Shown in pieces: positions 26,981-35,667 of a stretch of 64,000 nt of DNA. How positions within the stretch are numbered: the stretch's first letter is position 1; every line of letters begins with the position of its first letter. Where the stretch lies: contig NZ_AOCG01000001.1 in assembly GCF_000525795.1 (NCBI RefSeq), forward strand, positions 62,001-126,000. The letters run 5' to 3'. Origin of the DNA: Listeria aquatica FSL S10-1188 (lineage in GTDB: Bacteria; Bacillota; Bacilli; Lactobacillales; Listeriaceae). Position numbers and translations under genes: made by a program. The notes beneath the pieces are model-generated. The model was not told the origin of the DNA. It searched no databases and saw nothing but the letters and a program-made list of their open reading frames with translations.

Positions 26981-27251
26981 ATGAAAAGAAAAGCTTATCG
27001 AAATTCACCAGCATTCGTATTGTTGGCGTGGGGAGCCTTTTTTGGCGTTTCTAGCATTGATGATTATTGGGCTTATTACGTTAAAAGAACCACTAATGGT
27101 TAAAGGATATTATTTTATGGCATCCATTGGCCTAGTTTCTTCAGCGTTCACAGTAGCCAAAGTGGTACGTGATAATCAAGAAGATGAAGAACGATACAAC
27201 CAGATGTTTCGCGCTGTTGATATGGAACGCGATCAAACTAGCCAAGAATAG
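26981..27251 (+). CDS. YiaA/YiaB-type two-helix membrane protein, one frameshift
   Basis: A small protein of about 90 residues starts at ATG 26981 after AAAAGGAG (MKRKAYRNSPAFVLLAWGAFF). After a one-base error in the T6 run 27038-27043 it continues as VAFLALMIIGLITLKEPLMVKGYYFMAS. Two hydrophobic helices and the motif KGYYFMASIGLVSSAFTVAKVVRDN match the YiaAB domain. The role is unknown. It is the first of several small membrane-protein genes before a universal stress protein. Confidence 0.75.
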
Positions 27252-27283
27252 TCGAGTTTATTTAAAAGAAAGAGCATTACTGC

Positions 27284-27458
27284 ATGTTGATACTACTATT
27301 TGTTTTAGCAATTCTTTATACGATTTGCACGGCTATCCTACATACACTTATTAAGAAAAAGAATTTTGGAATGAGTCATAGTGCTTTTTCCGCTATTCAA
27401 GGAATTTGTATGGGTGCAAGTGTAGTTATTCTACTAAAAAGGAAGAACGCTTGTCTAA
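27284..27458 (+). CDS. Small hydrophobic protein, probable frameshift near the end
   Basis: This short membrane protein begins MLILLFVLAILYTICTAIL and has a second hydrophobic stretch near AIQGICMGASVVILL. As sequenced, the frame runs on through a terminator hairpin to 27550. Removing one A from 27436-27440 gives LLKGRTLV and a stop at 27458, before the hairpin, which I consider the real end (about 57 residues). I recognise no family. Confidence 0.5.
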
Positions 27459-27470
27459 TTGAATTAAATG

Positions 27471-27516
27471 AAAAGCAATCTGTGAGTTTGGATGACTTGC
27501 AGATTGTTTTTATTTT
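27471..27516 (+). terminator. Terminator after the small membrane genes
   Basis: aaagcaatctgtgag pairs imperfectly with cttgcagattgtttt and continues into T residues. Confidence 0.7.
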
Positions 27517-27614
27517 GAGCAAAGTAAGTTTTTTTATAAATAAAAAGTGAATAAAAGGGTATAAGTTGAAAATAAAGTGAAATTTTTTTATTATAATGAA
27601 AAAGGAGACAACCA

Positions 27615-27980
27615 ATGTTTGGACAAAGTGAAAACTTAACGAGGTTTCTTTTGCCGGTAATAGAGTGGCTTGTTTTAATTCTCAACTTGATCTCGATTCT
27701 TATTTTAGTGATTGGGGTCGCGCATGTTGTCTGGTTTTTGCTAAGTAAACTTGTTCAACCAGGGAAAAAACAAGATATTGTAAGGACGAATAATTCAGTT
27801 AAGAACAAATTGGGAAGTTATGTGCTACTCAGTTTGGAAGTGCTTATTGCTGCTGATATTATTGAAACCATTGTTAAGCCAACGTTTAAGGATATTATGA
27901 TGCTTGGTCTGATCGTTGTTATTCGAACGGTTATTTCCTATTTTTTGACAAAAGAAATTAAAGAATCTGAGGACAACTAA
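27615..27980 (+). CDS. DUF1622 family membrane protein
   Basis: The 121-residue protein has three predicted membrane helices: FLLPVIEWLVLILNLISILILVIG with VAHVVWFLL, then LGSYVLLSLEVLIAADIIETIV, then MMLGLIVVIRTVISYFL. The central LEVLIAADIIETI-KPT motif is the mark of DUF1622 (PF07784). The function is not known. A universal stress protein starts 12 bp downstream and is probably co-transcribed. Confidence 0.82.
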   Translation: MFGQSENLTRFLLPVIEWLVLILNLISILILVIGVAHVVWFLLSKLVQPGKKQDIVRTNNSVKNKLGSYVLLSLEVLIAADIIETIVKPTFKDIMMLGLIVVIRTVISYFLTKEIKESEDN

Positions 27981-27992
27981 GGAGAGAATTGT

Positions 27993-28427
27993 ATGACAGA
28001 AAAACGCAAAATTTTAGTAGCAGTAGATGGTTCTGAGAAATCCTATCATGCTTTTTCGGAGGCGCTCGAATACGGGGAGAAAGCAGAAATCACTCTGCTT
28101 GCTGTGGTAGATCAATCATTACCGAATGATCAAGAATTTTATTTATCACCAGAATACCAAATTTTACCAGAAACGGATGAATTTGAAACGATAGCTGAAA
28201 CCTACTTGAACCAGCTTGTGGCAAGTACAGATGTGAAAAGACCTGTTAAAAAAGTAACCGCAGAAGGCGACGCAAGTAAACAAATTGTCGAGTATGCAGA
28301 GAAGCATGCGATCGACTTGATTATTTTAGGTAGAACAGGTAAAAATGCTGTAGAGCGAATGTTGCTTGGATCGACATCAGCTTACGTTACGAAACATGCT
28401 CCTTGTAGCGTGTTGATTGTAAATTAA
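27993..28427 (+). CDS. Universal stress protein, UspA family
   Basis: The 144-residue cytosolic Usp has the fold hallmarks ILVAVDGSEKSYHAF at the start and the ATP-binding loop GRTGKNAVERMLLGSTSAYVTKHAPCSVLIV at the end (G-2X-G-9X-G-S/T type). It is expected to bind ATP and help stress survival, by family knowledge. It shares an operon with DUF1622. A strong AAGGAGAG ribosome site precedes ATG 27993. Confidence 0.92.
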   Translation: MTEKRKILVAVDGSEKSYHAFSEALEYGEKAEITLLAVVDQSLPNDQEFYLSPEYQILPETDEFETIAETYLNQLVASTDVKRPVKKVTAEGDASKQIVEYAEKHAIDLIILGRTGKNAVERMLLGSTSAYVTKHAPCSVLIVN

Positions 28428-28443
28428 ATAATTGCTTTTGTAG

Positions 28444-28710
28444 CGATATGCCGAGGGAAATACTGTCCAAAGAGGTGAGATACAAAAATTTTATGGTGCA
28501 TTAGCTGCTGTCAAAGCAGATAGAGGTGTTTTCATTACAACGTCTAGATTTTCTAAAGGTGCTATAGAATTTTCGAAGTCACAAGGAATTGTTTTGATTG
28601 ATGGAATTGAACTTACAGATTTTATGCTAAAGTATAATGTTGGCGTTGAGGTCGCAAAAAAGTATACCGTTTACCGGATAGATAATGATTATTTTGAATT
28701 TGAAGAGTAG
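28444..28710 (+). pseudogene. C-terminal fragment of an Mrr-type restriction endonuclease
   Basis: An 88-codon open stretch without a start codon matches the second half of the Mrr catalytic domain: RYAEGNTVQRGEIQKFYGALAAVKADRGVFITTSRFSKGA, then QGIVLIDGIELTDFMLKYNVGV. The preceding codon is a stop, and the catalytic Asp and Gln-x-Lys part and the DNA-binding domain are missing. It is therefore a relic of a type IV, methyl-dependent restriction gene. No matching 5' part is seen in the window. Confidence 0.75.
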
Positions 28711-28760
28711 AAAAGAGATAGAAACAAAATAAAAAATGAAGATAACCATTTAAAAGTAAA

Positions 28761-28827
28761 AGAACAGAAATCGTTTAATGGCGTCATTTGAAAAAATGAT
28801 ATGCTTGACGATTCTGTTCTTTTTATT
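28761..28827. terminator. Hairpin between the Mrr relic and pdxT
   Basis: agaacagaaatcgt pairs with acgattctgttct around a long loop, with T residues on the plus side. It may act on both strands. Confidence 0.6.
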
Positions 28828-28844
28828 TTATAGTTAGCCTCTTT

Positions 28845-29417
28845 TTAAATACATTCGCGGATAAAATATTCCAAAAGGCGCAAGTCGTCCGTTAATTCTG
28901 GATGGAAAGCAGCCACAAGAACATTTTCTTGTCGCGCCGCAACGATTTTTTCATCGATTCTTGCAAGAACCTCAGGCTTTTTTCCAAGCTGTTCGAGATA
29001 TGGTGCGCGGATAAAAACTGCTTGGAAGGGTCCACCTGAAATGCCTTCAATCGCAAGCGGTGCTTCGAAACTTTCTTTCTGTCGCCCGAAGCCATTCCGA
29101 ATCACCTTGGCGTCGATCAAACTGAGGCTTTCTTCCCCGCTATCTGTTTCTCGCGCTGCAAGCACCATCCCGGCACAAGTTCCGAGAATCCCTTTTCCTG
29201 CTTGATGGAAAGTGCGAAGTGGTTCAAATAGTCCGAAACGCTTCATGAGCCGCCGCATCGTTGTGCTCTCACCGCCAGGCAAGATCAAGCCATCAAGTGC
29301 TTCAAGTTGTTCGGGACGCTTCACGGAGACGGGTGTAGCACCTAACTTTTGGATGGCTACTAGGTGTTCGCTTACAGCACCTTGTAAGGCTAATACGCCG
29401 ATTTTTTTCGCATTCAA
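28845..29417 (-). CDS. pdxT: Pyridoxal 5'-phosphate synthase glutaminase subunit
   Basis: PdxT (190 residues) hydrolyses glutamine and channels ammonia to PdxS for vitamin B6 synthesis. The class I glutaminase triad is visible: Cys in GILGTCAGMVL (about 79) and His-Pro-Glu in VAAFHPELTDD near the end. LPGGESTT is the oxyanion strand. It begins 2 bp after the pdxS stop on the minus strand. The deoxyxylulose-independent PdxST pathway is the usual one in Listeria and Bacillus. Confidence 0.97.
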   Translation of the reverse strand: MNAKKIGVLALQGAVSEHLVAIQKLGATPVSVKRPEQLEALDGLILPGGESTTMRRLMKRFGLFEPLRTFHQAGKGILGTCAGMVLAARETDSGEESLSLIDAKVIRNGFGRQKESFEAPLAIEGISGGPFQAVFIRAPYLEQLGKKPEVLARIDEKIVAARQENVLVAAFHPELTDDLRLLEYFIRECI

Positions 29418-29419
29418 TG

Positions 29420-30307
29420 TTAGATCCCCCGATCTTGCATGCGCTCTTCCGGCGGTAAGTGGGTGATTTCGATGCCTTTCATGGCAGTTCCAAGTTCTTT
29501 TGATAGTTCGCCGATCAATTTGTAGTCTTCATAATACGTGGTTGCTTGCACGATTGCGTTTGCAAATTTGGCCGGGTTGTCAGATTTGAAAATTCCGGAA
29601 CCGACAAAGACGCCATCTGCGCCAAGTTCCATCATTAAAGCGGCATCGGCTGGAGTCGCTACACCGCCTGCTGCAAAATTGACAACGGGTAACTTGCCGC
29701 GCGTTTTCACTTCTTTGATTAGTTCGTAGGGAGCCCCTAAGTTTCTTGCCGCAACCATCAGTTCATCATCACTCATGCCTGAAATTTGGCTGATTTGACT
29801 TTTTACTTTCCGCATGTGGCGCACGGCTTCAACGATATTTCCGGTTCCTGGCTCGCCTTTTGTCCGGAGCATCGCCGCACCTTCTCCAATTCGGCGCAAG
29901 GCTTCGCCAAGATCACGGCAGCCGCAAACAAAGGGAACGGTGAAATCGCTTTTCAGCAAATGATATTCGTCATCGGCAGGGGTTAAGACTTCGCTTTCGT
30001 CGATATAATCTACGCCCATTGCTTCAAGCACGCGCGCTTCTGTGATGTGCCCAATCCGTGCTTTGGCCATGACGGGAATGGAAACGGCGTTCATGACTTC
30101 TTCAACGATTCTTGGATCGGCCATTCGAGCCACACCGCCAGCTGCACGAATGTCAGATGGCACACGTTCTAGCGCCATCACGGCTACAGCTCCAGCTTCT
30201 TCCGCGATTTTGGCTTGCTCGGCATTTATGACGTCCATGATGACGCCGCCTTTTTGCATTTGCGCCATGCCGCGTTTTACTTTTTCAGTTCCTGTTGCTT
30301 TTTCCAT
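29420..30307 (-). CDS. pdxS: Pyridoxal 5'-phosphate synthase lyase subunit
   Basis: PdxS (295 residues) condenses ribose 5-phosphate, glyceraldehyde 3-phosphate and ammonia into PLP in a dodecamer. Catalytic Lys are in [10 protein letters not shown] (about 82) and [13 protein letters not shown] (about 150). The phosphate loops [12 protein letters not shown] and [14 protein letters not shown] match the family. ATG 30307 follows GGAGGGT. It is the first gene of pdxST, divergent from a MocR-type PdxR. Confidence 0.98.
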   Translation of the reverse strand: MEKATGTEKVKRGMAQMQKGGVIMDVINAEQAKIAEEAGAVAVMALERVPSDIRAAGGVARMADPRIVEEVMNAVSIPVMAKARIGHITEARVLEAMGVDYIDESEVLTPADDEYHLLKSDFTVPFVCGCRDLGEALRRIGEGAAMLRTKGEPGTGNIVEAVRHMRKVKSQISQISGMSDDELMVAARNLGAPYELIKEVKTRGKLPVVNFAAGGVATPADAALMMELGADGVFVGSGIFKSDNPAKFANAIVQATTYYEDYKLIGELSKELGTAMKGIEITHLPPEERMQDRGI

Positions 30308-30383
30308 TTAGATACCCTCCATTTCAAAATTGCGCTCTTACCTTTCCTATGATAAGCTAAGGGCAATTAAGCGCAAACGGCCA

Positions 30384-30409
30384 ATTGGATGTGAATTGAC
30401 CCATCCAAT
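30384..30409. promoter_or_regulatory. PdxR operator candidate between pdxS and pdxR
   Basis: ATTGGATG at 30384-30391 is inverted as CATCCAAT at 30402-30409, in the short divergent gap. This fits binding by the MocR-type PdxR to control pdxST and itself. Confidence 0.55.
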
Positions 30410-30430
30410 TTTGAGTGGGAGGGAAGCTGT

Positions 30431-31870
30431 ATGATTTGGCGACTTGAGAAGCAAATGGATTTACCTCTTTATCAGCAGATTATCCGCTTGGTTGAGAAGC
30501 ATATTGAAAAAGGGGAGCTTCTCCCGGGTGAGAAGCTTCCGCCTGAGCGGAAGCTTGCGGAGTATTTGGATGTGAATCGTTCGACTGTTGTGCGGGCGCT
30601 AGATGAGCTTGCGGCAAGTGGGAAAGTGATTCGGACGCAAGGAAGCGGGACACGGATTAATGAAGCAAAATGGGGGCTGTTTGATTCAGCCAAAACGAAC
30701 TGGCGCCATTATGTGGACAGCGGGGCATTTAATACGGCAAATCCTTATTTGGATGCGATTCAGGCGCTGAAAATGGCGCACCCGGAGAAGGTGATCGATC
30801 TTGCGACAGGGGAGCTTCCAATCGAGTTGACACCGCAGATCGAGACCCCAAGTCTTTCATGGCAGTCTTTTCTTGCGGAAGAATTAAATAATCAAAGTCT
30901 GGGCTACTTGCCGCTTCGTGAGGCGATTGGGCAGCGAATGTTTCGTACGACTGGTTTGAGGCGGGAAACAAACCAACTCCTTGTCACTTCTGGCGCTCAA
31001 CAGGCGATTTTTCTGATCACGCAATGCTTACTTAGGCCAGGGGATGCGGTCGCAATTGAAGCGCCTTCTTACTTTTATTCGCTGCCTTTGTTTCAGTCTG
31101 CAGGGCTTCGGATTTTTGCCTTGCCAATGGATGAGGCGGGGGCAAAGCCCGATGAACTCGAACAGCTTTACCGCAAGCACCGGATTAAGATGGTCTTCAC
31201 GAACCCGACTTTCCAAAATCCGACGGGGAATTTGATGACGGAATCAAGGCGGCGAGCGCTCGTTTCGCTTTGCGCGAAACTCCAAATCCCCATCGTTGAA
31301 GATGATCCATTTGGTGAACTTCACTTCGAAACCAATCAAAGCATTACGCCACTGAAAAAATTGGATGAAGAAAATGTGCTTTACATTGGTTCATTTTCTA
31401 AGATTCTCGGCTCAACGACGCGAATTGGTTGGCTGGATGGACCAGCGGCTGTTGTAAACCGGCTGGCGGAAGCACGGCAGGAGATGGACTTCGGTTTGAG
31501 TATCTTTCCTCAAGTTCTTGCGCGTTTTGTACTCGAATCGAGTTCTTTTGAACGACACTTGGCTTTTTTACGCGCGGAACTGAAAAAGCGACGTGATTTG
31601 CTAGTCGAGGCGCTTGAAGCCTATCTTCCTGACGAATTGCAGTATAAGCTTCCGCTCGGTGGCTTTCATTTGTGGATAGAGCTTCCTCGGCTTAATCAAA
31701 CAACCGCTCGCGATTTCAATCGTTTTCTAGATCAAAAATTGCTCGTGATGCCAGGTTTTGTATTCGGACAAAAAGGAAGCGTCATGCGGCTTACCTTTGC
31801 GCGTGTGACGGAAACAAGTGCAAAAGAAGCAGCGAAGCGGTTTGCAGAGATTCTTGAAGCGAAAAGCTAG
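30431..31870 (+). CDS. pdxR: MocR/PdxR-family regulator
   Basis: The 479-residue protein fuses an N-terminal GntR winged helix (LYQQIIRLVEKHIEKGELLPGEKLPPERKLAEYLDVNRSTVVRALDEL) to a fold-type I aminotransferase-like domain. The PLP Lys is in IGSFSKILGSTTRIGW, and the cofactor-binding TNPTFQNPTG and VEDDPFGEL are present. Divergent to pdxST, it is expected to sense PLP and control B6 synthesis, as known in Listeria. The start ATG 30431 follows GGGAGGGAAG. Confidence 0.93.
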   Translation: MIWRLEKQMDLPLYQQIIRLVEKHIEKGELLPGEKLPPERKLAEYLDVNRSTVVRALDELAASGKVIRTQGSGTRINEAKWGLFDSAKTNWRHYVDSGAFNTANPYLDAIQALKMAHPEKVIDLATGELPIELTPQIETPSLSWQSFLAEELNNQSLGYLPLREAIGQRMFRTTGLRRETNQLLVTSGAQQAIFLITQCLLRPGDAVAIEAPSYFYSLPLFQSAGLRIFALPMDEAGAKPDELEQLYRKHRIKMVFTNPTFQNPTGNLMTESRRRALVSLCAKLQIPIVEDDPFGELHFETNQSITPLKKLDEENVLYIGSFSKILGSTTRIGWLDGPAAVVNRLAEARQEMDFGLSIFPQVLARFVLESSSFERHLAFLRAELKKRRDLLVEALEAYLPDELQYKLPLGGFHLWIELPRLNQTTARDFNRFLDQKLLVMPGFVFGQKGSVMRLTFARVTETSAKEAAKRFAEILEAKS

Positions 31871-32017
31871 AAACGGCGAGTGGGTATTATTCGATTTGTG
31901 TCCCGAAAACGCTTGTCGAGTGAGCACTTTTCAATGTAATTTACCCTTTTTGTGTTATTATAAATAAGTAGCTAACTTTTTAAAAGTGAATAAAACAAGA
32001 GAAGAAGGGACGACAAG

Positions 32018-32767
32018 ATGGCGAACAAAGTCGTAAAAAAGCAAATCCATACTATTCCAGTGTTAGAGGTTGTACGTGACGAACTGGCGGGGGAAAGGCT
32101 ACCGCTTGTTATTTTCTATCACGGCTGGCAAATTAATAAAGAGCTTGTCTTAACGCAGGGAAGAAAGCTTGCAGCAAAAGGATTTCGGGTTTGCCTGCCA
32201 GATGCGCCGAATCACGGCGAACGCAAGCAAACGCTATCGCCGATCCCATCCGTTACCTTTTGGAATAGTATCCAAGGAAATCTATTTGAATTTGAAACGC
32301 TTTGTGAGCATTACGAAAAAGAAGGTCTTACAAACGGCCGGGTCTATGTTGGCGGGCTTTCGATGGGTGGCATCACGACGTGCGCTTTGCTGACACATTA
32401 TCCTGAAATCAAGGCCGCAGTTTGCTTAATGGGCGAACCGGCAATCGTTGACTACTGCAATCGCGGCATTGAACGCGCACGCGCTTTTAACGTTGATTTC
32501 CCACAAAGCTACGTTGATTTAATGAGTTGGCAAGAAAAATTTGATTTAAGCTTGCGTCCAGAACTTTTAGCGGGGCGCCCGATTTATTTCTGGCACGGGA
32601 CGGAGGATCCTAAAATCCCGATTGACTCAGTGAAGCGTTTCGTTGCAGTGAATCAGGGTAAAGAATACGGCAAGAATATCGTGTTTGAAATCGGGGAAGG
32701 TAAAAAACATCTTGTGCATACTGATACAATGGATGCGGCAGCAAACTTTTTGGCGGCACAAAAGTAA
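32018..32767 (+). CDS. Alpha/beta hydrolase, YitV-like esterase
   Basis: This 249-residue cytosolic hydrolase shows the oxyanion His-Gly in FYHGWQINKE, the nucleophile elbow GGLSMGG (Ser about 119), an acid in WHGTEDPKIP and a His near HLVHTD. LPDAPNHGERK is typical of the YitV/dienelactone-hydrolase-like group. The substrate is unknown. It is a single gene with GAAGAAGGGA upstream. Confidence 0.87.
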   Translation: MANKVVKKQIHTIPVLEVVRDELAGERLPLVIFYHGWQINKELVLTQGRKLAAKGFRVCLPDAPNHGERKQTLSPIPSVTFWNSIQGNLFEFETLCEHYEKEGLTNGRVYVGGLSMGGITTCALLTHYPEIKAAVCLMGEPAIVDYCNRGIERARAFNVDFPQSYVDLMSWQEKFDLSLRPELLAGRPIYFWHGTEDPKIPIDSVKRFVAVNQGKEYGKNIVFEIGEGKKHLVHTDTMDAAANFLAAQK

Positions 32768-32846
32768 GGCAAGAACCCGCAGGTCAGGCTTCGAACCATT
32801 TTTGCGGCATGGAAAAAGGTATAAAACAACAGGAGGCTAGAATAAA

Positions 32847-33398
32847 ATGAAGAAAATTGGATTTTTTGTAGGAAGTTTAAGAAAAGATTCGTATAGTAAA
32901 AAAGTAGCGGAGTCCTTTGCGAGATTGCTCCCAGATGGCTATCAAGCTGTCTTTATAGAATTAGGCGAGCTTCCGCTTTATAATCAAGATTATGATGATT
33001 TTGGACCGGTTCCAGAAAGTTATGAAAAGTTTCGCGGGGAAGTGAAGCAGCTAGATGGAGTAGTTTTTGTAACGCCAGAATATAATCGTTCAGTTCCAGC
33101 AGTCTTGAAAAATGCGCTAGATGTTGGTTCAAGACCATTTGGTAAGAGCGTTTGGGATAAGTTACCGGGGCTTGTCGTAACCGTTTCTCCGGGAGCTATT
33201 GGCGGATTTGGAGCCAACCATCATCTGCGTCAATCGCTTGTGTTTTTAAACGTCCCTACTTTACAACAACCAGAAGCTTATGTGGGTCACATTGCGGATT
33301 CCATTGCTGAAGATGGCACGATTGTTCCGGGAACAGAACAATTTTTCCAAACGATCTTGGATAGCTACCTCGCATTCCTTGAGAAATTAACTAAATAA
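32847..33398 (+). CDS. NADPH-dependent FMN reductase family protein
   Basis: The 183-residue flavodoxin-like reductase binds FMN through GSLRKDSYSKKVAE (about 9-22), VFVTPEYNRSVPAVLKNALD (about 73-92) and the loop TVSPGAIGGFGANHHLRQ. It reduces flavins, quinones or azo compounds using NADPH, by family knowledge. AGGAGG precedes ATG 32847. A clear terminator follows. Confidence 0.92.
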   Translation: MKKIGFFVGSLRKDSYSKKVAESFARLLPDGYQAVFIELGELPLYNQDYDDFGPVPESYEKFRGEVKQLDGVVFVTPEYNRSVPAVLKNALDVGSRPFGKSVWDKLPGLVVTVSPGAIGGFGANHHLRQSLVFLNVPTLQQPEAYVGHIADSIAEDGTIVPGTEQFFQTILDSYLAFLEKLTK

Positions 33399-33411
33399 TG
33401 AATGTGTACAA

Positions 33412-33441
33412 ACTGCGAGCCTTTTGCTCGCAGTTTTTTTT
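33412..33441 (+). terminator. Terminator after the FMN reductase
   Basis: actgcgagc pairs with gctcgcagt and is followed by eight T residues. Confidence 0.92.
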
Positions 33442-33543
33442 ATATCTATCAAGATGGAAAATCCAATTTTCCACTGATATAATAGTAAATAGAATGAAAT
33501 ATGATTTTTTAACCACAATTAGACATATATTAGGGGGATATAT

Positions 33544-35323
33544 ATGGATTCTGTCAGCAATGCATCTGTTATCAAACGCATCAATTATTCGGTAAAATCT
33601 GTGAATGACTTAGCTGCTCAATTGGAGGAGGATAATTCCACAGAAAAAGAATTAATAATTGATTACCCAACAGTATATATCATTAATAATCAACAAATGA
33701 AAGAGCAAATGGTATATGTAGGCGAAACAACGGATATTAATCGTAGAACAAAGGAACATTTGGATAGGGATATAAAGCGAGCTTCAGATGAAAAGTGGAA
33801 GACAATGCGAGACTCAGAAATGTACATAGTGGGTCATCCTTATTTCAATAAGTCCTTAACATTAGATATAGAAAATAAGTTAATGTCTTATATGCTCGGA
33901 GTAAAAGATATTTCAAAAGTTCTTAACAAACGTAGAAATGTCCAAAAAAAAATATTTTACCTCTGAAGCTTTTGATAGTGTTTTTAAGGATATTTGGGAA
34001 GAATTAGGAAAAGAAAATAGTGAGCTTTTTCCGGTAGAACCTGTTATTCGGGATTCAGCTTTGTTTAAAATTTCTCCATTCCATAAGCTATCGAATGAAC
34101 AATATGAAGCGAAAGAATTAATTATGCAAAAAGTTGAACGGGCTTTGCTAAAGGATATGAATAAGCAAGTCATTTTTGTTGCTGGTGAAGCAGGTACGGG
34201 GAAAACAGTTTTAGTGAGTAATTTATTTTATGATTTATCAACCTTATCCAAACAGAGCATGGAAGAACCAATTTTTAAAGGAACTAATAATTTTTTATTA
34301 GTCAATCATAATGAACAATTAACTGCTTATAACCAAATTGCTTCCAAACTAGGACTAGTAGATAAAGATAATGAAGTTGTTAGCAAGCCTACCCGATTTA
34401 TTCGTGAACATGATCCGTCTGATCCTGTTGATGTTGTGTTAGTTGATGAAGGGCATTTATTATGGACTCAAGGTAAACAAGCCTATCAAGGAAATAATCA
34501 ATTGTTAGATATCATTGAACGTGCAAAAGTGACTATTGTTGTTTTTGATAGGAATCAAATTTTACGGGCTGAACAATACTGGGAAGAGGATAAATTAAAA
34601 CTTATTGAGGATAAGGCAAAGCAAGATGGAAACTATATAAAACTTCAAAATCAGTTTAGGATAAATGCCAGTGATGACATGATTAAGTGGATTCGAACCA
34701 TTATTGATGAGCAAGTTATTACAGAGCTCCCAAAAGAAACCGGAGAATATGATTTGAAAATCTTCCATACTCCTAGAGCAATGCATTCAAGTATTCAAAA
34801 TAAAATGAAGAGTTATGGTCTTTCTCGAATGCTAGCAACATTTGACTGGAAATATGTTCAAAATAAAAAACCCGAAAATGAAGACTTTTGGTGTGTAAAG
34901 ATTGGTGATTGGTCTTTGCCTTGGAATCTAGAACTCCCTAGAAAAAAAGGGGAAAAGACAAAGAATCTTGCATGGGCTGAACAACCTCATACAATTGATG
35001 AGGTTGGATCAACTTTTACAATTCAAGGATTTGATTTAAACTATGCAGGTGTTATCATTGGCCCTTCTGTCAAATATCGTAATGGGAAAATTATCTTTGA
35101 TAAAAGTGCTAGTAAAAATACAAAGGCAACACAAAATAGAACATTGAGTAATGGAACAAAAATGAATTTTTCAGAGGACTTTTTGCGAAATGAATTGAAT
35201 GTATTATTAACTAGAGGGATTAATGGGCTATATATTTATGCAGTAGATAAAGAATTGCAAAATGCACTCATGACTGTATATAAAAATTATCAAAAACAGA
35301 AAGAAGTGAAGCAAGTTGAATGA
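33544..35323 (+). CDS. GIY-YIG nuclease fused to DUF2075 helicase-like domain, one frameshift
   Basis: Two frames join at an A9 run (33944-33952) into one protein of about 592 residues; I recall single proteins of this architecture. Residues about 35-125 form a GIY-YIG-like nuclease (YPTVYIIN, VYVGETTDINRRTKEHL with the catalytic Arg, and a Glu in DIENKLM). Then DUF2075 follows: Walker A in VAGEAGTGKTVLV, Walker B in VDVVLVDEGHLLW, FDRNQIL, LQNQFRI, and a late STFTIQGFDLNYAGVIIG with LNVLLTRGINGLYIY, like motifs V/VI of SF1 helicases. The next gene, a MazG-like pyrophosphohydrolase, overlaps its stop by 8 bp. A role in DNA repair or phage defence is inferred. Flanking genes are housekeeping-like. 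Confidence 0.85.
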
Positions 35324-35654
35324 ACTTGAAAATTTAACAGCAAAAATCAATCAATTTAGGGAAGAGCGCAACTGGCGACAATTTCATAAAGCTAAGGATC
35401 TGGCGATTTCTGTTAGCATCGAAGCGGCGGAACTGCTTGAAGATTTTCAGTGGAAAACAAGCGATGAGGCCATCCAGAAAAACAGCGAAAATATCAAAGA
35501 AGAAATTGCCGATGTGTTGATTTATAGCATTATGCTGGCAGATGATCTTGGGCTTGATATTGAGCAAATTATCGAAGAAAAACTTGAGAAAAATGCGATC
35601 AAATATCCAGTTGGGAAAAGCCGTAATACGAAAGCGAAATATACAGAACTTTGA
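35316..35654 (+). CDS. MazG-like nucleotide pyrophosphohydrolase
   Basis: The 112-residue all-alpha protein belongs to the MazG/dCTPase superfamily. It has the metal-binding EAAELLEDFQW (about 30-40) and the second pair in EEIADVLIYSIMLADDLG (about 60-77), which match the EExxE-ExxD pattern. KNAIKYPVGKSRNTKAKYTEL is the typical tail. It hydrolyses (d)NTPs to monophosphate and pyrophosphate. It starts at TTG 35316 inside the 3' end of the DUF2075 gene, so the two are made together. This suggests it alters the nucleotide pool when the helicase-nuclease acts. Confidence 0.9.
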   Translation: MNELENLTAKINQFREERNWRQFHKAKDLAISVSIEAAELLEDFQWKTSDEAIQKNSENIKEEIADVLIYSIMLADDLGLDIEQIIEEKLEKNAIKYPVGKSRNTKAKYTEL

Positions 35655-35667
35655 GAGGAGAATCCAA

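Noticed and set aside
27284-27550. 88-residue version of the small membrane protein
   Set aside because: Its C-terminal 30 residues are encoded through a terminator hairpin, so the extension is most likely caused by a frameshift.
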